64,000 bases of DNA. Origin: Salinisphaera sp049568105. Lineage in GTDB: Bacteria; Pseudomonadota; Gammaproteobacteria; Nevskiales; Salinisphaeraceae. The stretch's first letter is position 1; every line of letters starts with the position of its first letter. Under the pieces are notes generated by a model that had not been told where the DNA came from, made no database searches, and saw nothing but the letters and a program-made list of their open reading frames with translations. Positions 8,394 to 16,933 of the stretch are shown piece by piece. The stretch is taken from the NCBI RefSeq assembly GCF_049568105.1, contig NZ_CP145335.1, forward strand, positions 1,116,001 to 1,180,000. The letters are read 5' to 3'. The translations under genes and the position numbers were made by a program.

Positions 8394-11300
8394 GCTCGCA
8401 GACCCATCGCCTGCCGCACGGCGGTCGCATCGATCGCGACCGCGAGATCAAGTTCACCTTCAACGGCCGCGAATACACCGGCTATGCCGGCGATACGCTG
8501 GCCTCGGCGCTGATGGCCAACGGCGTATCGATCCTCGGGCGCAGTTTCAAATACCACCGCCCGCGCGGGCTGGTCGGCGCTGGCCCGGAAGAGCCCAATG
8601 CCATCGTGCAGGTCGGTGTCGGCGGCCAAACCCGGCCGGACCAGCGGGCCACCCAAGTCGAGCTGTTCGACGGGCTGGTGGCCTCGACCACCGCCCGGCT
8701 CGGCTTTGATCCGCTGGGCATCAACAACACGTTTTCGAAAATGCTGCCGGCCGGTTTCTATTACAAAACCTTCAAGTGGCCGGCCAGCTACTGGCCGAAC
8801 TACGAAAAACGTATCCGCCAGGCTGCCGGGCTCGGCAAGTCGCCGACCGAGCCCGACCCGGATCGCTACGACCACATGAACGCCCACTGCGATGTGCTCG
8901 TGGTCGGCGGCGGCCCGGCCGGTTTGACTGCTGCGCTGCGGGCGGCCCGGGCCGGCGCTCGGGTGATGTTGGTCGATGAAAACGCCGAGTTCGGCGGCTC
9001 GCTGTTGTCCGAGCGCCATGCCGAGGGCAACAACATCGACGGCCGCGACCATCGCGACTGGATCGCCGATGCGGTCGCCGAGCTGTCGGCCATGCCCGAG
9101 GTACAGCTGTTGTCGCGAACCACGGCCTTTGGCAATTACGACCACAACTTCCTCGGCCTGATGGAAGACAAGGCCGACTATCGCGGCGGCCCGGCCGCCG
9201 GCGAAGTCCGGCACCGGCTGTGGCGGGTGAGAGCCGCGCGCGTGGTGCTGGCCACCGGCGCGTTGGAACGCCCGCTGGTGTTCGGCAACAACGACCGGCC
9301 GGGCATCATGACGGCCTCGGCGGTGTCGACTTATCTCAACCGCTACGGGGTCAGCCCGGGCTGGCGGGCGGTGGTGTTCACCAATAACGACAGCGGCTAT
9401 CGGACCGCGCTCGATCTGAAGGCGGCCGGCCGCGAAGTGGCCGCGGTGGTCGATGTACGCTGCAAGCCGAGCAGCACGCTGGTGGCGGCTGCCCGCGAGG
9501 CGGGTATCCCGATCCGCGACAGCAGCGTGATCATCAAGGCCCGCGGCTCTCGACGCGTGAAGAGTGTCCAGATCGCCCGGGTCAAATACGGCGAGCTGAC
9601 TGGCGATCGCGATACCATCGCCTGCGACTTGGTCGCGTCTTCCGGCGGCTGGTCGCCGGTCGTACATCTGCATTGCCATATCGGTTCCAAGCCGCTCTGG
9701 GACGACGAAGCCGCCTGCTTCTTGCCGGGGCCGGACAACCCGGGCCAGAGCTCGGCCGGCGCGGTTACCGGTGCCTTCGGCCTGCGCGAAGCACTGATCC
9801 AGGGCTTCGAACAGGGCGGGGCGGCAGCCGCCGAACTCGGTTTCGAGCCGGCCGCGGGCCAGGCGCCATCGGCGCCGGCAGCCGGCGAGGTAATGCCGAT
9901 CGAGCCGTACTGGCTTGCCCCCAGCGGCCAGCCGCTCAGCCGCGGGCCCAAGCAGTTCGTGGACTACCAGAACGACACCACGGCTGCGGATATCGCGCTG
10001 GCCGTGCGCGAAGGCTACGAGTCGGTCGAGCACGTCAAACGCTATACCGCGATGGGCTTTGGTACCGACCAAGGCAAGCTCGGCAACATCAATGGCATGG
10101 CGATTCTGGCCTCGTTGCTCGGGCAATCTATCCCCGAGACCGGCACCACCACCTTCCGCCCGGCCTATACGCCGATCTCCTTCGGCTCGGTGGCTGGGCG
10201 CACTGCCGACCATCTGTTCGATCCAGTCCGTAAGACCGCGATGCACGACTGGCACGTCGCCCACGAGGCCCTGTTCGAAAACGTCGGTCAGTGGAAGCGG
10301 CCTTGGTACTACCCGAAGGGTGAAGAGTCGATGCAGCAGTCGCTGGATCGCGAATGCCATGCCACCCGCAACGGGGCCGGCGTGCTAGATGCCTCGACGC
10401 TCGGCAAGATCGAAGTCCATGGCCCGGACGCCAACCGTTTTCTGGACATGATCTATACCGGCGGCCGACGCAAGATGAAAACCGGTACCTGTCGCTACGG
10501 GCTCATGCTGCACGAAGACGGCATGATCTTCGACGACGGCGTGACCGCCAAGCTGGATGAGAACCACTACTACCTGACCACCACGACAGGCGGGGCCGCT
10601 GGCGTGCTCAACTGGCTGGAAACCTGGCACCAGACCGAGTGGCCGGAGATGGACGTGTTCTTTACGTCGGTCACCGACCAGTGGGCGACCATCGCGGTCA
10701 ACGGCCCGAAGTCCCGCGATGTGCTGCAAGCCCTCTGCGACGACATCGATTTCGATCGCGAGGCGTTCCCGTTCATGACCTTCCGCGAAGGCACGGTGGC
10801 CGGTGTGGCCGCCCGGGTGTTCCGGATCAGCTTCACTGGGGAGCTGGCCTTCGAGATCAACGTCGATGCCAACTACGGCCGGCATGTCTGGGAGGCAGTG
10901 ATGGCAGCCGGCGAGCCCTATGGCATTACGCCCTACGGCACCGAGACCATGCATGTGCTGCGTGCCGAGAAGGGCTTCATCGTGGCCAGCCAGGATACCG
11001 ACGGCTCAGTGACGCCGATCGACATGGGCATGAACTGGGCGATCGGCAAGAAGAAGTCCGACTTCATCGGCATGCGCTCGCTATCGCGCTCCGACATCGT
11101 CGATGCCGGCCGTAAGCAGTACGTCGGCCTGGTGCCCACCGACGGCGATATCGTGCTGCCCGAAGGCGCCCAGCTCGTCAGCGACCCCGAGGCCGAGCTG
11201 CCGATGCCGATGGTCGGGCATGTCTCGTCGAGCTACCACAGCGTCACGCTCGGCCATTCCTTTGCGCTGGCCGTGGTCAAGGACGGCCAGTCGCGCCACG

Positions 11301-11401
11301 GCGAGACCGTCTACTCGCCCCAGGTCGATGGCAGCGTGATTGCCGCGACCATTACCGACCCCGTGTTCTACGATCGTGAAGGAGCGCGTCAAAATGTCTG
11401 A
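8390..11401 (+). CDS. soxA: Sarcosine oxidase, alpha subunit
   Basis: A 1003-residue subunit with three parts. An N-terminal ferredoxin-like fold (about 1-110, FNGREYTGYAGDTLASAL) comes first. An NAD-binding and flavin-disulfide-reductase-like domain begins at DVLVVGGGPAGLTAALRAARAG. The C-terminal GcvT/aminomethyltransferase domain (about 600-1003) binds tetrahydrofolate and captures formaldehyde as methylene-THF. The start ATG 8390 is fixed by the ATGA overlap with soxD, and soxG begins 8 bp before its stop. Confidence 0.96.
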   Translation: MSSQTHRLPHGGRIDRDREIKFTFNGREYTGYAGDTLASALMANGVSILGRSFKYHRPRGLVGAGPEEPNAIVQVGVGGQTRPDQRATQVELFDGLVASTTARLGFDPLGINNTFSKMLPAGFYYKTFKWPASYWPNYEKRIRQAAGLGKSPTEPDPDRYDHMNAHCDVLVVGGGPAGLTAALRAARAGARVMLVDENAEFGGSLLSERHAEGNNIDGRDHRDWIADAVAELSAMPEVQLLSRTTAFGNYDHNFLGLMEDKADYRGGPAAGEVRHRLWRVRAARVVLATGALERPLVFGNNDRPGIMTASAVSTYLNRYGVSPGWRAVVFTNNDSGYRTALDLKAAGREVAAVVDVRCKPSSTLVAAAREAGIPIRDSSVIIKARGSRRVKSVQIARVKYGELTGDRDTIACDLVASSGGWSPVVHLHCHIGSKPLWDDEAACFLPGPDNPGQSSAGAVTGAFGLREALIQGFEQGGAAAAELGFEPAAGQAPSAPAAGEVMPIEPYWLAPSGQPLSRGPKQFVDYQNDTTAADIALAVREGYESVEHVKRYTAMGFGTDQGKLGNINGMAILASLLGQSIPETGTTTFRPAYTPISFGSVAGRTADHLFDPVRKTAMHDWHVAHEALFENVGQWKRPWYYPKGEESMQQSLDRECHATRNGAGVLDASTLGKIEVHGPDANRFLDMIYTGGRRKMKTGTCRYGLMLHEDGMIFDDGVTAKLDENHYYLTTTTGGAAGVLNWLETWHQTEWPEMDVFFTSVTDQWATIAVNGPKSRDVLQALCDDIDFDREAFPFMTFREGTVAGVAARVFRISFTGELAFEINVDANYGRHVWEAVMAAGEPYGITPYGTETMHVLRAEKGFIVASQDTDGSVTPIDMGMNWAIGKKKSDFIGMRSLSRSDIVDAGRKQYVGLVPTDGDIVLPEGAQLVSDPEAELPMPMVGHVSSSYHSVTLGHSFALAVVKDGQSRHGETVYSPQVDGSVIAATITDPVFYDREGARQNV

Positions 11402-12065
11402 GCCCAAAATCGAAAGCCCGCTGGTCGACCAGCGTGAAGCCGCTACCGGCAACGACGCGCCCGCCAATGCCGGGGTGTCGTTGACCGAGCATCCATTCCT
11501 TGGCCAGTTCTCCTTGCGCGGCAAGACCGACGACGCCGCATTCGTTGCAGCCTGTGCCCGGGTGTTCGGCTGCGAGTTGCCCACCCGGCCGAATACCTTT
11601 GCTGAAGGTGAGGGGGTTGTCGTCGGCTGGATGGGGCCGACCGAATGGCTGGTGCTGGTCGAAGGCGACAACAAGGCTGCCTGGCTATCGGCGCTGCGCG
11701 AAGCCCTGGCCGGCGTGCATTCGGGAGTCGTCGATCTATCCGGCGGCCAAACCGTGATTAGCATCGCCGGAGACCATGCCCGCGACGTATTGGCCAAGGG
11801 CGCGACCCTCGATCTACATCCGCGGGCGGCCCATACCGGTTTCTGTACTCGTTCGCTGCTGGCCAAGAGCGCGATGTTTATTCGTGTGGTCGAGGCAGGC
11901 AATCGGTTCGAGATCGTCGTGCGGCGCAGCTTTGCCGACTACCTCTGGCAGTGGCTGGTCGATGCCAGTCAGGAGTATGGCTTGGCGATCCATCCGGCCG
12001 AGTCCACGCTGTCGTTCGCCGGTCTGCAATCGGCTGCGATGCCGCAAGCGGCAACCGGCGCATGA
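11394..12065 (+). CDS. soxG: Sarcosine oxidase, gamma subunit
   Basis: Fourth subunit of heterotetrameric sarcosine oxidase, 223 residues, with a GcvT-like fold. Recognisable blocks are FSLRGKTDDAAFVAACARVFG, WMGPTEWLVL, GVVDLSGGQTVISIAG and the closing RRSFADYLWQWLVDAS. It begins at ATG 11394 inside the end of soxA and stops in an ATGA overlap with purU. This tight overlap chain supports a single transcript from the SHMT-like gene to purU. Confidence 0.95.
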   Translation: MSEPKIESPLVDQREAATGNDAPANAGVSLTEHPFLGQFSLRGKTDDAAFVAACARVFGCELPTRPNTFAEGEGVVVGWMGPTEWLVLVEGDNKAAWLSALREALAGVHSGVVDLSGGQTVISIAGDHARDVLAKGATLDLHPRAAHTGFCTRSLLAKSAMFIRVVEAGNRFEIVVRRSFADYLWQWLVDASQEYGLAIHPAESTLSFAGLQSAAMPQAATGA

Positions 12066-12943
12066 GCTCGGCCGTCGCCGTGCCGGCTGCCGCCAGCGGC
12101 TATGTGCTGACCGCCACCGGCCCGAGCATCCGCGGGCAGGTGGCGGCCCTGAGCGAAGCCGTGGATCGGCACGGCGGCTATATCGAAGAGCTGGACCAAT
12201 ACGACGATCCGGATACCCAGCGTTTTTTCGCCCGGCTGCTGTTCCATGTCGATAGGCTCGGTTTCGACGCCGAAGGCCTGCGTGCCGAGCAGGCCCGTCT
12301 GTATCAAGCATTCGGACTCAACATCGCGCTGGCCGCCGCCGAGCAGCCGATGCCCGTACTGATCATGGCCTCCAAGCTCGATCATTGCCTGCGCGATCTA
12401 CTGTATCGCCATGCCCGGGGCGAACTGCCGATGACCATCGCGGCGGTCGTATCCAACCATCGGGATTTGGAACCGCTGGCTGCCCAGTACGGTTGCCGCT
12501 TCGTACACCTGCCGGTCAGCAAAGACACCCGGGCCGAACAAGAAACCCAGCTCCAGACGCTGATCGCCGAAACCGGCGCCGAGCTGGTCATCCTGGCCCG
12601 CTACATGCAGATCCTGTCCGACGAACTGGCGTTATCGTTGGCCGGCCGGGCGATCAACATCCACCACTCCTTCCTGCCCGGCTTCAAGGGCGCCAAGCCC
12701 TACCACCGCGCCCATGCCCGCGGCGTCAAGCAGATCGGCGCGACCGCCCATTACGTCACCCCCAACCTGGACGAAGGCCCGATTATCGAACAGAGCGTGG
12801 CCCGCGTGCGCCACAACGACCGGGTTGGCGACCTCATCGCCACCGGCCGGGATTGCGAATGCCGGGCCCTGTCCCGGGCGGTGAAGCTGCATATCGAGTC
12901 GCGGGTGTTCATCAACGGCGAGCGGACGGTGGTATTCGGCTAG
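12062..12943 (+). CDS. purU: Formyltetrahydrofolate deformylase
   Basis: Hydrolyses 10-formyl-THF to formate and THF, which regenerates folate when one-carbon units are produced in excess by sarcosine oxidation. The 293-residue protein has an N-terminal ACT regulatory domain (about 10-85) and a formyltransferase-like domain. The catalytic segment INIHHSFLPGFKGAKPYHRA supplies Asn and His, and VTPNLDEGPIIEQ supplies the Asp. It is the last gene of the sox operon, as in pseudomonads and Halomonas. Confidence 0.96.
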   Translation: MSSAVAVPAAASGYVLTATGPSIRGQVAALSEAVDRHGGYIEELDQYDDPDTQRFFARLLFHVDRLGFDAEGLRAEQARLYQAFGLNIALAAAEQPMPVLIMASKLDHCLRDLLYRHARGELPMTIAAVVSNHRDLEPLAAQYGCRFVHLPVSKDTRAEQETQLQTLIAETGAELVILARYMQILSDELALSLAGRAINIHHSFLPGFKGAKPYHRAHARGVKQIGATAHYVTPNLDEGPIIEQSVARVRHNDRVGDLIATGRDCECRALSRAVKLHIESRVFINGERTVVFG

Positions 12944-13459
12944 CGTCAGCGCGGCGTGGGCAGAGTATTTGGTTGGCGATTGAGCCAACAGGTGGGGGCG
13001 GCGCCAACCTCCAAAGCCGTGTTTTATAAATGAGTTGGGTAAGCCATTCGCGAGTTTGTTCGTATGTTGTATTCGTAAAGCCATGTTGAATTGGCATTAA
13101 GCGCGGTATATCAGTTCGAAAACAAAGTTCGAAGAACAGTGGTCGCAGCCAGCCGCTCATAGCGATTGTTGTGCTATGTCGCAACATACGTACGAGTCGA
13201 TAAAGCAGGTTAGCGGGCAATACACGCTGCAAAACCTGGTTCCCCATGTTTGGGCGATTGCACCCGCTATTGTCTGTTATACCCCCTTAGCGAGCGCACA
13301 ACGGCCAAGCGTGTCTCGCCGATCACGAAATGTCACGCTTTCGAAAATCCATATTTTGCAAGCAGATAGCGCACCGTTTGATGGCCGCCCCCAGTCTTTG
13401 GCTTCAATAACCAAATAAATCGCGCTAACGTCGCCCCATGCCAAGGCGAGGGGGCGCCT
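12944..13459. other. Intergenic region where base composition falls
   Basis: No supported gene. GTTGGC-GATTGA-GCCAAC (12972-12989) forms a small hairpin after purU that may end the operon. Beyond about 13020 the DNA is visibly richer in A and T than the genes on the left. Unsupported short frames occur on both strands. No attC or integrase remnant was recognised here. Confidence 0.55.
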
Positions 13460-13831
13460 GTGGAAACACGACTACATCTCAAGCCCGGCCAGAATGGGAC
13501 CAAGCAATTGGTTCAAAAGTATGGCGAGCGGCTAGTCTGTGTGCGTTATCGCTATGACAGCGAGAACGGCCTGCGCCACAAAACCGTCGAACTCATCGAA
13601 GAGACCGTGCCTTGGCGGCCCGCGAATACTCGCGAGCAGCATTTAATGCAGCGGACCGCCGAAGAGCCGGTGCTTATCAAGATCGCCTACGAAGAACGAG
13701 AGCTGCGAGAGCTGCGAGAGCAGGTGAGGCAGGCGGGTGGTCGTTGGCAACCGGCCGAGCGAGCCTGGGCGGTGCCTTATCGCGTAGCGGAAACGCTTGG
13801 TCTCCTCGACCGGGTCGTTGGAGATATATAA
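13460..13831 (+). CDS. Conserved hypothetical protein of 123 residues
   Basis: Begins METRLHLKPGQNGTKQL and contains ERLVCVRYRYDSENGLRHKTVEL. I recognise this pattern from a widespread small protein family of unknown function in proteobacteria. Its second half (about 75-115) reads like a short charged helix followed by GGRWQPAERAWAVPY. There is no signal peptide or membrane segment. The GTG start follows a GAGGGGG ribosome site. It sits immediately left of the cassette array, where a stable neighbour of an integron attachment site would be expected. Function unknown. Confidence 0.75.
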   Translation: METRLHLKPGQNGTKQLVQKYGERLVCVRYRYDSENGLRHKTVELIEETVPWRPANTREQHLMQRTAEEPVLIKIAYEERELRELREQVRQAGGRWQPAERAWAVPYRVAETLGLLDRVVGDI

Positions 13832-13843
13832 ATACGGATGGGT

Positions 13844-13865
13844 ATATATCTAGTATTAGATATAT
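13844..13865. terminator. AT-rich hairpin before the cassette array
   Basis: ATATATCTA (13844-13852) and TAGATATAT (13857-13865) are perfect inverted arms around a GTAT loop, just after the hypothetical gene. It could stop transcription into the array or belong to an attachment site. No T-run follows. Confidence 0.4.
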
Positions 13866-13920
13866 GTCGTCGAATTGGCGTTAGCACCCGCAATTCCAGC
13901 ACTTTCGGAGCGTAACAGAT

Positions 13921-14796
13921 TTGAAGATATTTGTTTGCAACAGAACTATCGATTCCGAGGCAACAGACGCGGTTTTGGATGAGCTTCTCTCGATCGCATG
14001 CGATTCAATCGCGGTTTTGAGAGAGGCCGAGCATTCCGAGAATTGGAAGGAAAGGGTCGAAAATCACTTCAAAGAAGTTGATTTTATCGTCTTCTTCGTT
14101 GGGAAAAATACTTTCAAGAGCGAGCCCATGAAATGGGAATACGCTAAAGCGAAAGCTTTGAATAAACAAATTGTCGGTATAAAGTTGCCGTCTGCTTGCG
14201 AAGACTCGGTTCTTTTTTGTCAGGGGTTTCCAGTCTTTAGACAGCCAAATGGTTGTTGGGCGTACCTAGAACAAACTTACCAAGAAGACCGTCAGCTCTT
14301 ACTTGAGCAATACAAAATAATGGTCGGATCAACTGAAAAAGTTACCGACCAACGAATGCGGGTAAACAACTTATTTTTTACGGTTACGTCATCAATCCTT
14401 TCTGTTTCACTAGTAGTCGGCAAGTCTTTTAAATTTTCCTTGGTTGGCGCCATGGGAATGTTGGCCCTTTCAGTTATGGCGTTTGTAGTTACTTTTCTAT
14501 GGGAGAAGCTTGTACGCTCCTACGGCAAGCTAAATACAGGGAAGTTCACCGTAATTGATCAAGTAGAAAAGCGGCTCCGAACCAACATGTTCGAACATGA
14601 ATGGAATGTGTTACAGCAGCAAGTAGGTTACGAGTCTAATACTGAAACCGAAGCGACCGTAGTAAGAAGGTTTCGGTGGTTTGTTCTACTCGTGATACTG
14701 GTGGAAGCGGCATACGTAATCATCCAATCTGATGTTATTACATTAATAAGCCAGATCGAATGGGCATCACTATTGTGCAAAACCGAAGGAGGATGA
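13921..14796 (+). CDS. TIR-like domain fused to a membrane domain (putative defence protein)
   Basis: A 291-residue protein. Residues 1-105 look TIR/DUF1863-like: beta strand KIFVCN, then NWKERVENHF, DFIVFFVGKNT, and MKWEYAKA before IVGIKLP, where TIR enzymes place a catalytic Glu. A linker (120-150) leads to hydrophobic helices at about 151-167, 173-194 and 252-268. The region YKIMVGSTEKVTDQR...NSGKF-like...VEKRL resembles the SLATT or 'RipA-family' membrane modules of defence loci; this match is from memory. The TTG start follows GGAG at 13907 and leaves the first beta strand at the N-terminus. The next gene begins 1 bp after its stop. Membrane-damaging effector function is inference. Confidence 0.75.
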   Translation: MKIFVCNRTIDSEATDAVLDELLSIACDSIAVLREAEHSENWKERVENHFKEVDFIVFFVGKNTFKSEPMKWEYAKAKALNKQIVGIKLPSACEDSVLFCQGFPVFRQPNGCWAYLEQTYQEDRQLLLEQYKIMVGSTEKVTDQRMRVNNLFFTVTSSILSVSLVVGKSFKFSLVGAMGMLALSVMAFVVTFLWEKLVRSYGKLNTGKFTVIDQVEKRLRTNMFEHEWNVLQQQVGYESNTETEATVVRRFRWFVLLVILVEAAYVIIQSDVITLISQIEWASLLCKTEGG

Positions 14797-14797
14797 A

Positions 14798-15175
14798 ATG
14801 GCTAAACGAATTTTTACTAGCTTTGCAATTGAAGACGAAAGAATGAGAGATCTGTTTGTCGGTCAAGCGAAAGCTAAACGGGTCCCTTATGATCTAGTGG
14901 ATATGTCTGTAAAGGAGCCTTGGAGGGATTCATGGAAAACGCGCTGTCGAACTAAAATTAAGGGTTGTGATGGAGTCGTTACCCTTATTACAACGAATCT
15001 AAATCAGGCAGGTGGAGCGCGATGGGAGATTAAGTGCGCAAAAGACGAAGGTATCCCCGTCATTGGGGTATATATTGGCGGTGCGACTGCTAATAATGCT
15101 CCAGCGGAGCTGAACGGCATAAAAAAAATCACGTGGACTTGGGACGGAATAGCGAGTTTCGTCAATAGCCTTTAA
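14798..15175 (+). CDS. ThsB-like TIR domain protein (DUF1863, Thoeris type)
   Basis: A 125-residue single-domain protein beginning KRIFTSFAIEDERMRDLF. It has SWKTRCRTKIKGCDGVVTLIT, GGARWEIKCAKDEG and PVIGVYIGG, the order seen in ThsB-type TIR-like sensors of Thoeris defence. These sense phage and make an NAD-derived signal. The same segments align with residues 40-90 of the preceding protein, so both are related TIR-like domains. A GGAGG site 4 bp before the ATG and a 1-bp gap to the upstream gene indicate co-translation. Its attC begins 3 bp after the stop. No ThsA (SIR2-SLOG or Macro) gene is present. Confidence 0.8.
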   Translation: MAKRIFTSFAIEDERMRDLFVGQAKAKRVPYDLVDMSVKEPWRDSWKTRCRTKIKGCDGVVTLITTNLNQAGGARWEIKCAKDEGIPVIGVYIGGATANNAPAELNGIKKITWTWDGIASFVNSL

Positions 15176-15178
15176 CAG

Positions 15179-15281
15179 TGCTAACAAATCGCTGCAGTTG
15201 ACCGCCCAAAGCCGCTCCGCGCTTCGGGTCCCCTCCGCAGCCTTCGGCTGCTCCGGCGGCAACTGAGCTTCGGCGTTGGGT
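15179..15281 (+). other. attC site of cassette 1
   Basis: 103 bp from R'' TGCTAAC to R' GTTGGGT. The arms are CGCTGCAGTTGACCG and CGGCAACTGAGCTTCGGCG, which pair imperfectly with extrahelical bases as attC sites do. The variable middle contains GCAGCCTTCGGCTGC, a small hairpin. The R'' box is the exact complement of the cassette's left end at 13880-13886. Confidence 0.88.
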
Positions 15282-15321
15282 AGCTCTTGTCAGTAGGTAC
15301 GTTGTTCTTCAGGGAGAGAGG

Positions 15322-16179
15322 ATGCGACCATTTATTATTGTGATGGCGGTTTTATTGCAAGCTTTTGCTACCTCCGCCTCGAGTGCGCAAATCCAACGGC
15401 ACGTGATGGGGGATGATGATAACTCACTGACTTATTTCACCCTTCAAGGCGAAATCACTTCGGGCGATCACTTCGATTTTGACCACATTAATGATAAGCC
15501 GCTCGTTATCCTTAACTCAGTTGGTGGAAATATGGAAACGGCGATGGCACTCGGCCGCGAGTTGCGAAAGGCGGACGCGAGAGCCATCGTGCGAAAAACT
15601 GAAGTTTGTATTAGTGCATGCGTTTTCGTTTTTGCTGGCGCCGTAGACCGAACTGTGTTTGGACGTATTGGCATCCACCGTCCTTACCCGACACGAACTG
15701 GCGATGAGACCCAAGAGCAAGCGCAGCAAGAATTTAAGCAGATGAAATCTAAATCTCAACGCTATTTGGAACAAATGAATATCTCAGTGTCGCTGTTGAA
15801 TGAGATGATTCGAGTGCCTTCTTCCCGCGTTCATTATTTAAGTGATGGAGAGCTAGCCAAGCTCGGATTAACCGGTAAAGATCCGGCTTACCAGTACAAA
15901 CAGGACAGTGAAGATGCAGCACGCTACGGTATCAGTCGACGGGAATTGCTACGCAGAAGACGAAAATCACGAGCAAAATGCAGTTCGATAAGTGCAAAAT
16001 ATCATCCGTGGAAAAAAGTTCAATGCGAAGACGCCACCATGTGGGGTTTGTCAGTATCCGAAATGAAACAGCGTCAGCAACTTGTTCGCACGCACTGCAC
16101 AAAGCAAAAATACGGCGATAAAGGCCAAGCACTGAAATGCCAGATTAGTATTATGCAAAACGGGTTAAATTCTCAATGA
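15322..16179 (+). CDS. Exported ClpP/SppA-fold serine protease-like protein (COG3904 type)
   Basis: A 285-residue protein with a signal peptide (about 1-22). The ClpP/crotonase-like core has VILNSVGGNMETAMALG (about 62-78), CISACVFVFAGA with candidate nucleophile Ser98, and IGIHRPY with candidate catalytic His119. The C-terminal third is basic and Cys-containing (KCSSISAKYHPW, VQCEDATMWG, RTHCTKQKYG) and may form a disulfide-stabilised domain. It is the only gene of cassette 2. The ATG follows GGGAGAGAGG. A periplasmic target or role is unknown; similar proteins are common as orphan genes. Confidence 0.75.
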   Translation: MRPFIIVMAVLLQAFATSASSAQIQRHVMGDDDNSLTYFTLQGEITSGDHFDFDHINDKPLVILNSVGGNMETAMALGRELRKADARAIVRKTEVCISACVFVFAGAVDRTVFGRIGIHRPYPTRTGDETQEQAQQEFKQMKSKSQRYLEQMNISVSLLNEMIRVPSSRVHYLSDGELAKLGLTGKDPAYQYKQDSEDAARYGISRRELLRRRRKSRAKCSSISAKYHPWKKVQCEDATMWGLSVSEMKQRQQLVRTHCTKQKYGDKGQALKCQISIMQNGLNSQ

Positions 16180-16253
16180 GGTTGATATAGCTCGATAGTG
16201 TCGGTATCCAACACTGAGCTGGCTGGCAGCGATAATTGCAGATCTATACAGTC

Positions 16254-16328
16254 ACCCAACAGGTCGCTGCAGTTGACCGTCCAAAGCGCTGCCGCGCTTC
16301 GGTCGGCAACTGAGCTTCGGCGTTGGAT
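16254..16328 (+). other. attC site of cassette 2
   Basis: 75 bp from R'' ACCCAAC to R' GTTGGAT, both fitting the RYYYAAC/GTTRRRY consensus. ACCCAAC exactly complements GTTGGGT at the left end of its cassette (15275-15281). The middle holds the AGCGC-TGCC-GCGCT stem. The arms are nearly identical to those of attC1 and attC3. Confidence 0.92.
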
Positions 16329-16342
16329 TACAGGGAGAATCT

Positions 16343-16924
16343 ATGAGTTGGCTACAAGATCAAGTGACGATACTTCGAGCGAAAGAAAGTCTGATTGAGG
16401 CATTTGGTGTCGTGCTATATACCGCACGCGATGCAAATATACGGAAGGTTCTAAACGACCAAGATTATTGGCAGGCGTTCGACGAGAGATCCGGGGAGAA
16501 TTGGGCGGTAATCGCCACTCGTATTTGGCAAGGAGAGTATGAGTTCCCATCTACACCACCAGATACGCTCGCAATGATGGTGCCTATATGGCGAGAGCCA
16601 TCTGCTAACAAGCAGATCCTTGAAGAATTTGGCTTAGAAGAATCTAAAGATACTCCTTGCCTGCTCATATTCGCCGAAGATGAAGACGGGGAAATTCTGT
16701 CAACACATGTAAAGCTAGATGATACATCAATTGAGAGTGCCTATAGCTCTATATCGAACTTGCTCGATGCCCTCGCGGCTTCAGTCGCCGGAATAAAGAA
16801 AGAGAATTATAAATCAGCGGTTGGATCGTTTTCAGCGCTGTCGCGTGCGACAAAAGATCATAAAGAATGGAAATTGGTTAGGAAATATTTACCTCTGGCT
16901 CGTTGGGCTTCGGGATTTCTGTAA
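16343..16924 (+). CDS. Cassette-borne hypothetical protein of 193 residues
   Basis: Not recognised. The protein begins MSWLQDQVTILRAKESLIEAF, is acidic in its middle (FAEDEDGEILSTHVKLDD) and ends in a basic tail (WKLVRKYLPLARWASGFL). No signal peptide or clear membrane helix is visible. A C-terminal helical stretch SNLLDALAASVAGIKK is predicted by eye. The ATG follows GGGAGAA directly inside the cassette, 15 bp after the recombination point. Genes in such cassettes often serve stress or phage defence, but nothing in the sequence identifies this one. Confidence 0.7.
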   Translation: MSWLQDQVTILRAKESLIEAFGVVLYTARDANIRKVLNDQDYWQAFDERSGENWAVIATRIWQGEYEFPSTPPDTLAMMVPIWREPSANKQILEEFGLEESKDTPCLLIFAEDEDGEILSTHVKLDDTSIESAYSSISNLLDALAASVAGIKKENYKSAVGSFSALSRATKDHKEWKLVRKYLPLARWASGFL

Positions 16925-16933
16925 CTTGAAAAT

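Noticed and set aside
8336..10360. Minus-strand open frame of 674 codons
   Set aside because: Antisense to soxA; no domain in its translation and composition typical of a GC-rich shadow.
12912..13247. Minus-strand frame of 111 codons right of purU
   Set aside because: Overlaps the purU end and shows no recognisable family; no good ribosome site. Left unannotated, though it spans the composition change.
13176..13418. Plus-strand frame of 80 codons
   Set aside because: Starts ATGTCGCAACATACG without a ribosome site; no domain or signal peptide; the surrounding DNA looks non-coding.
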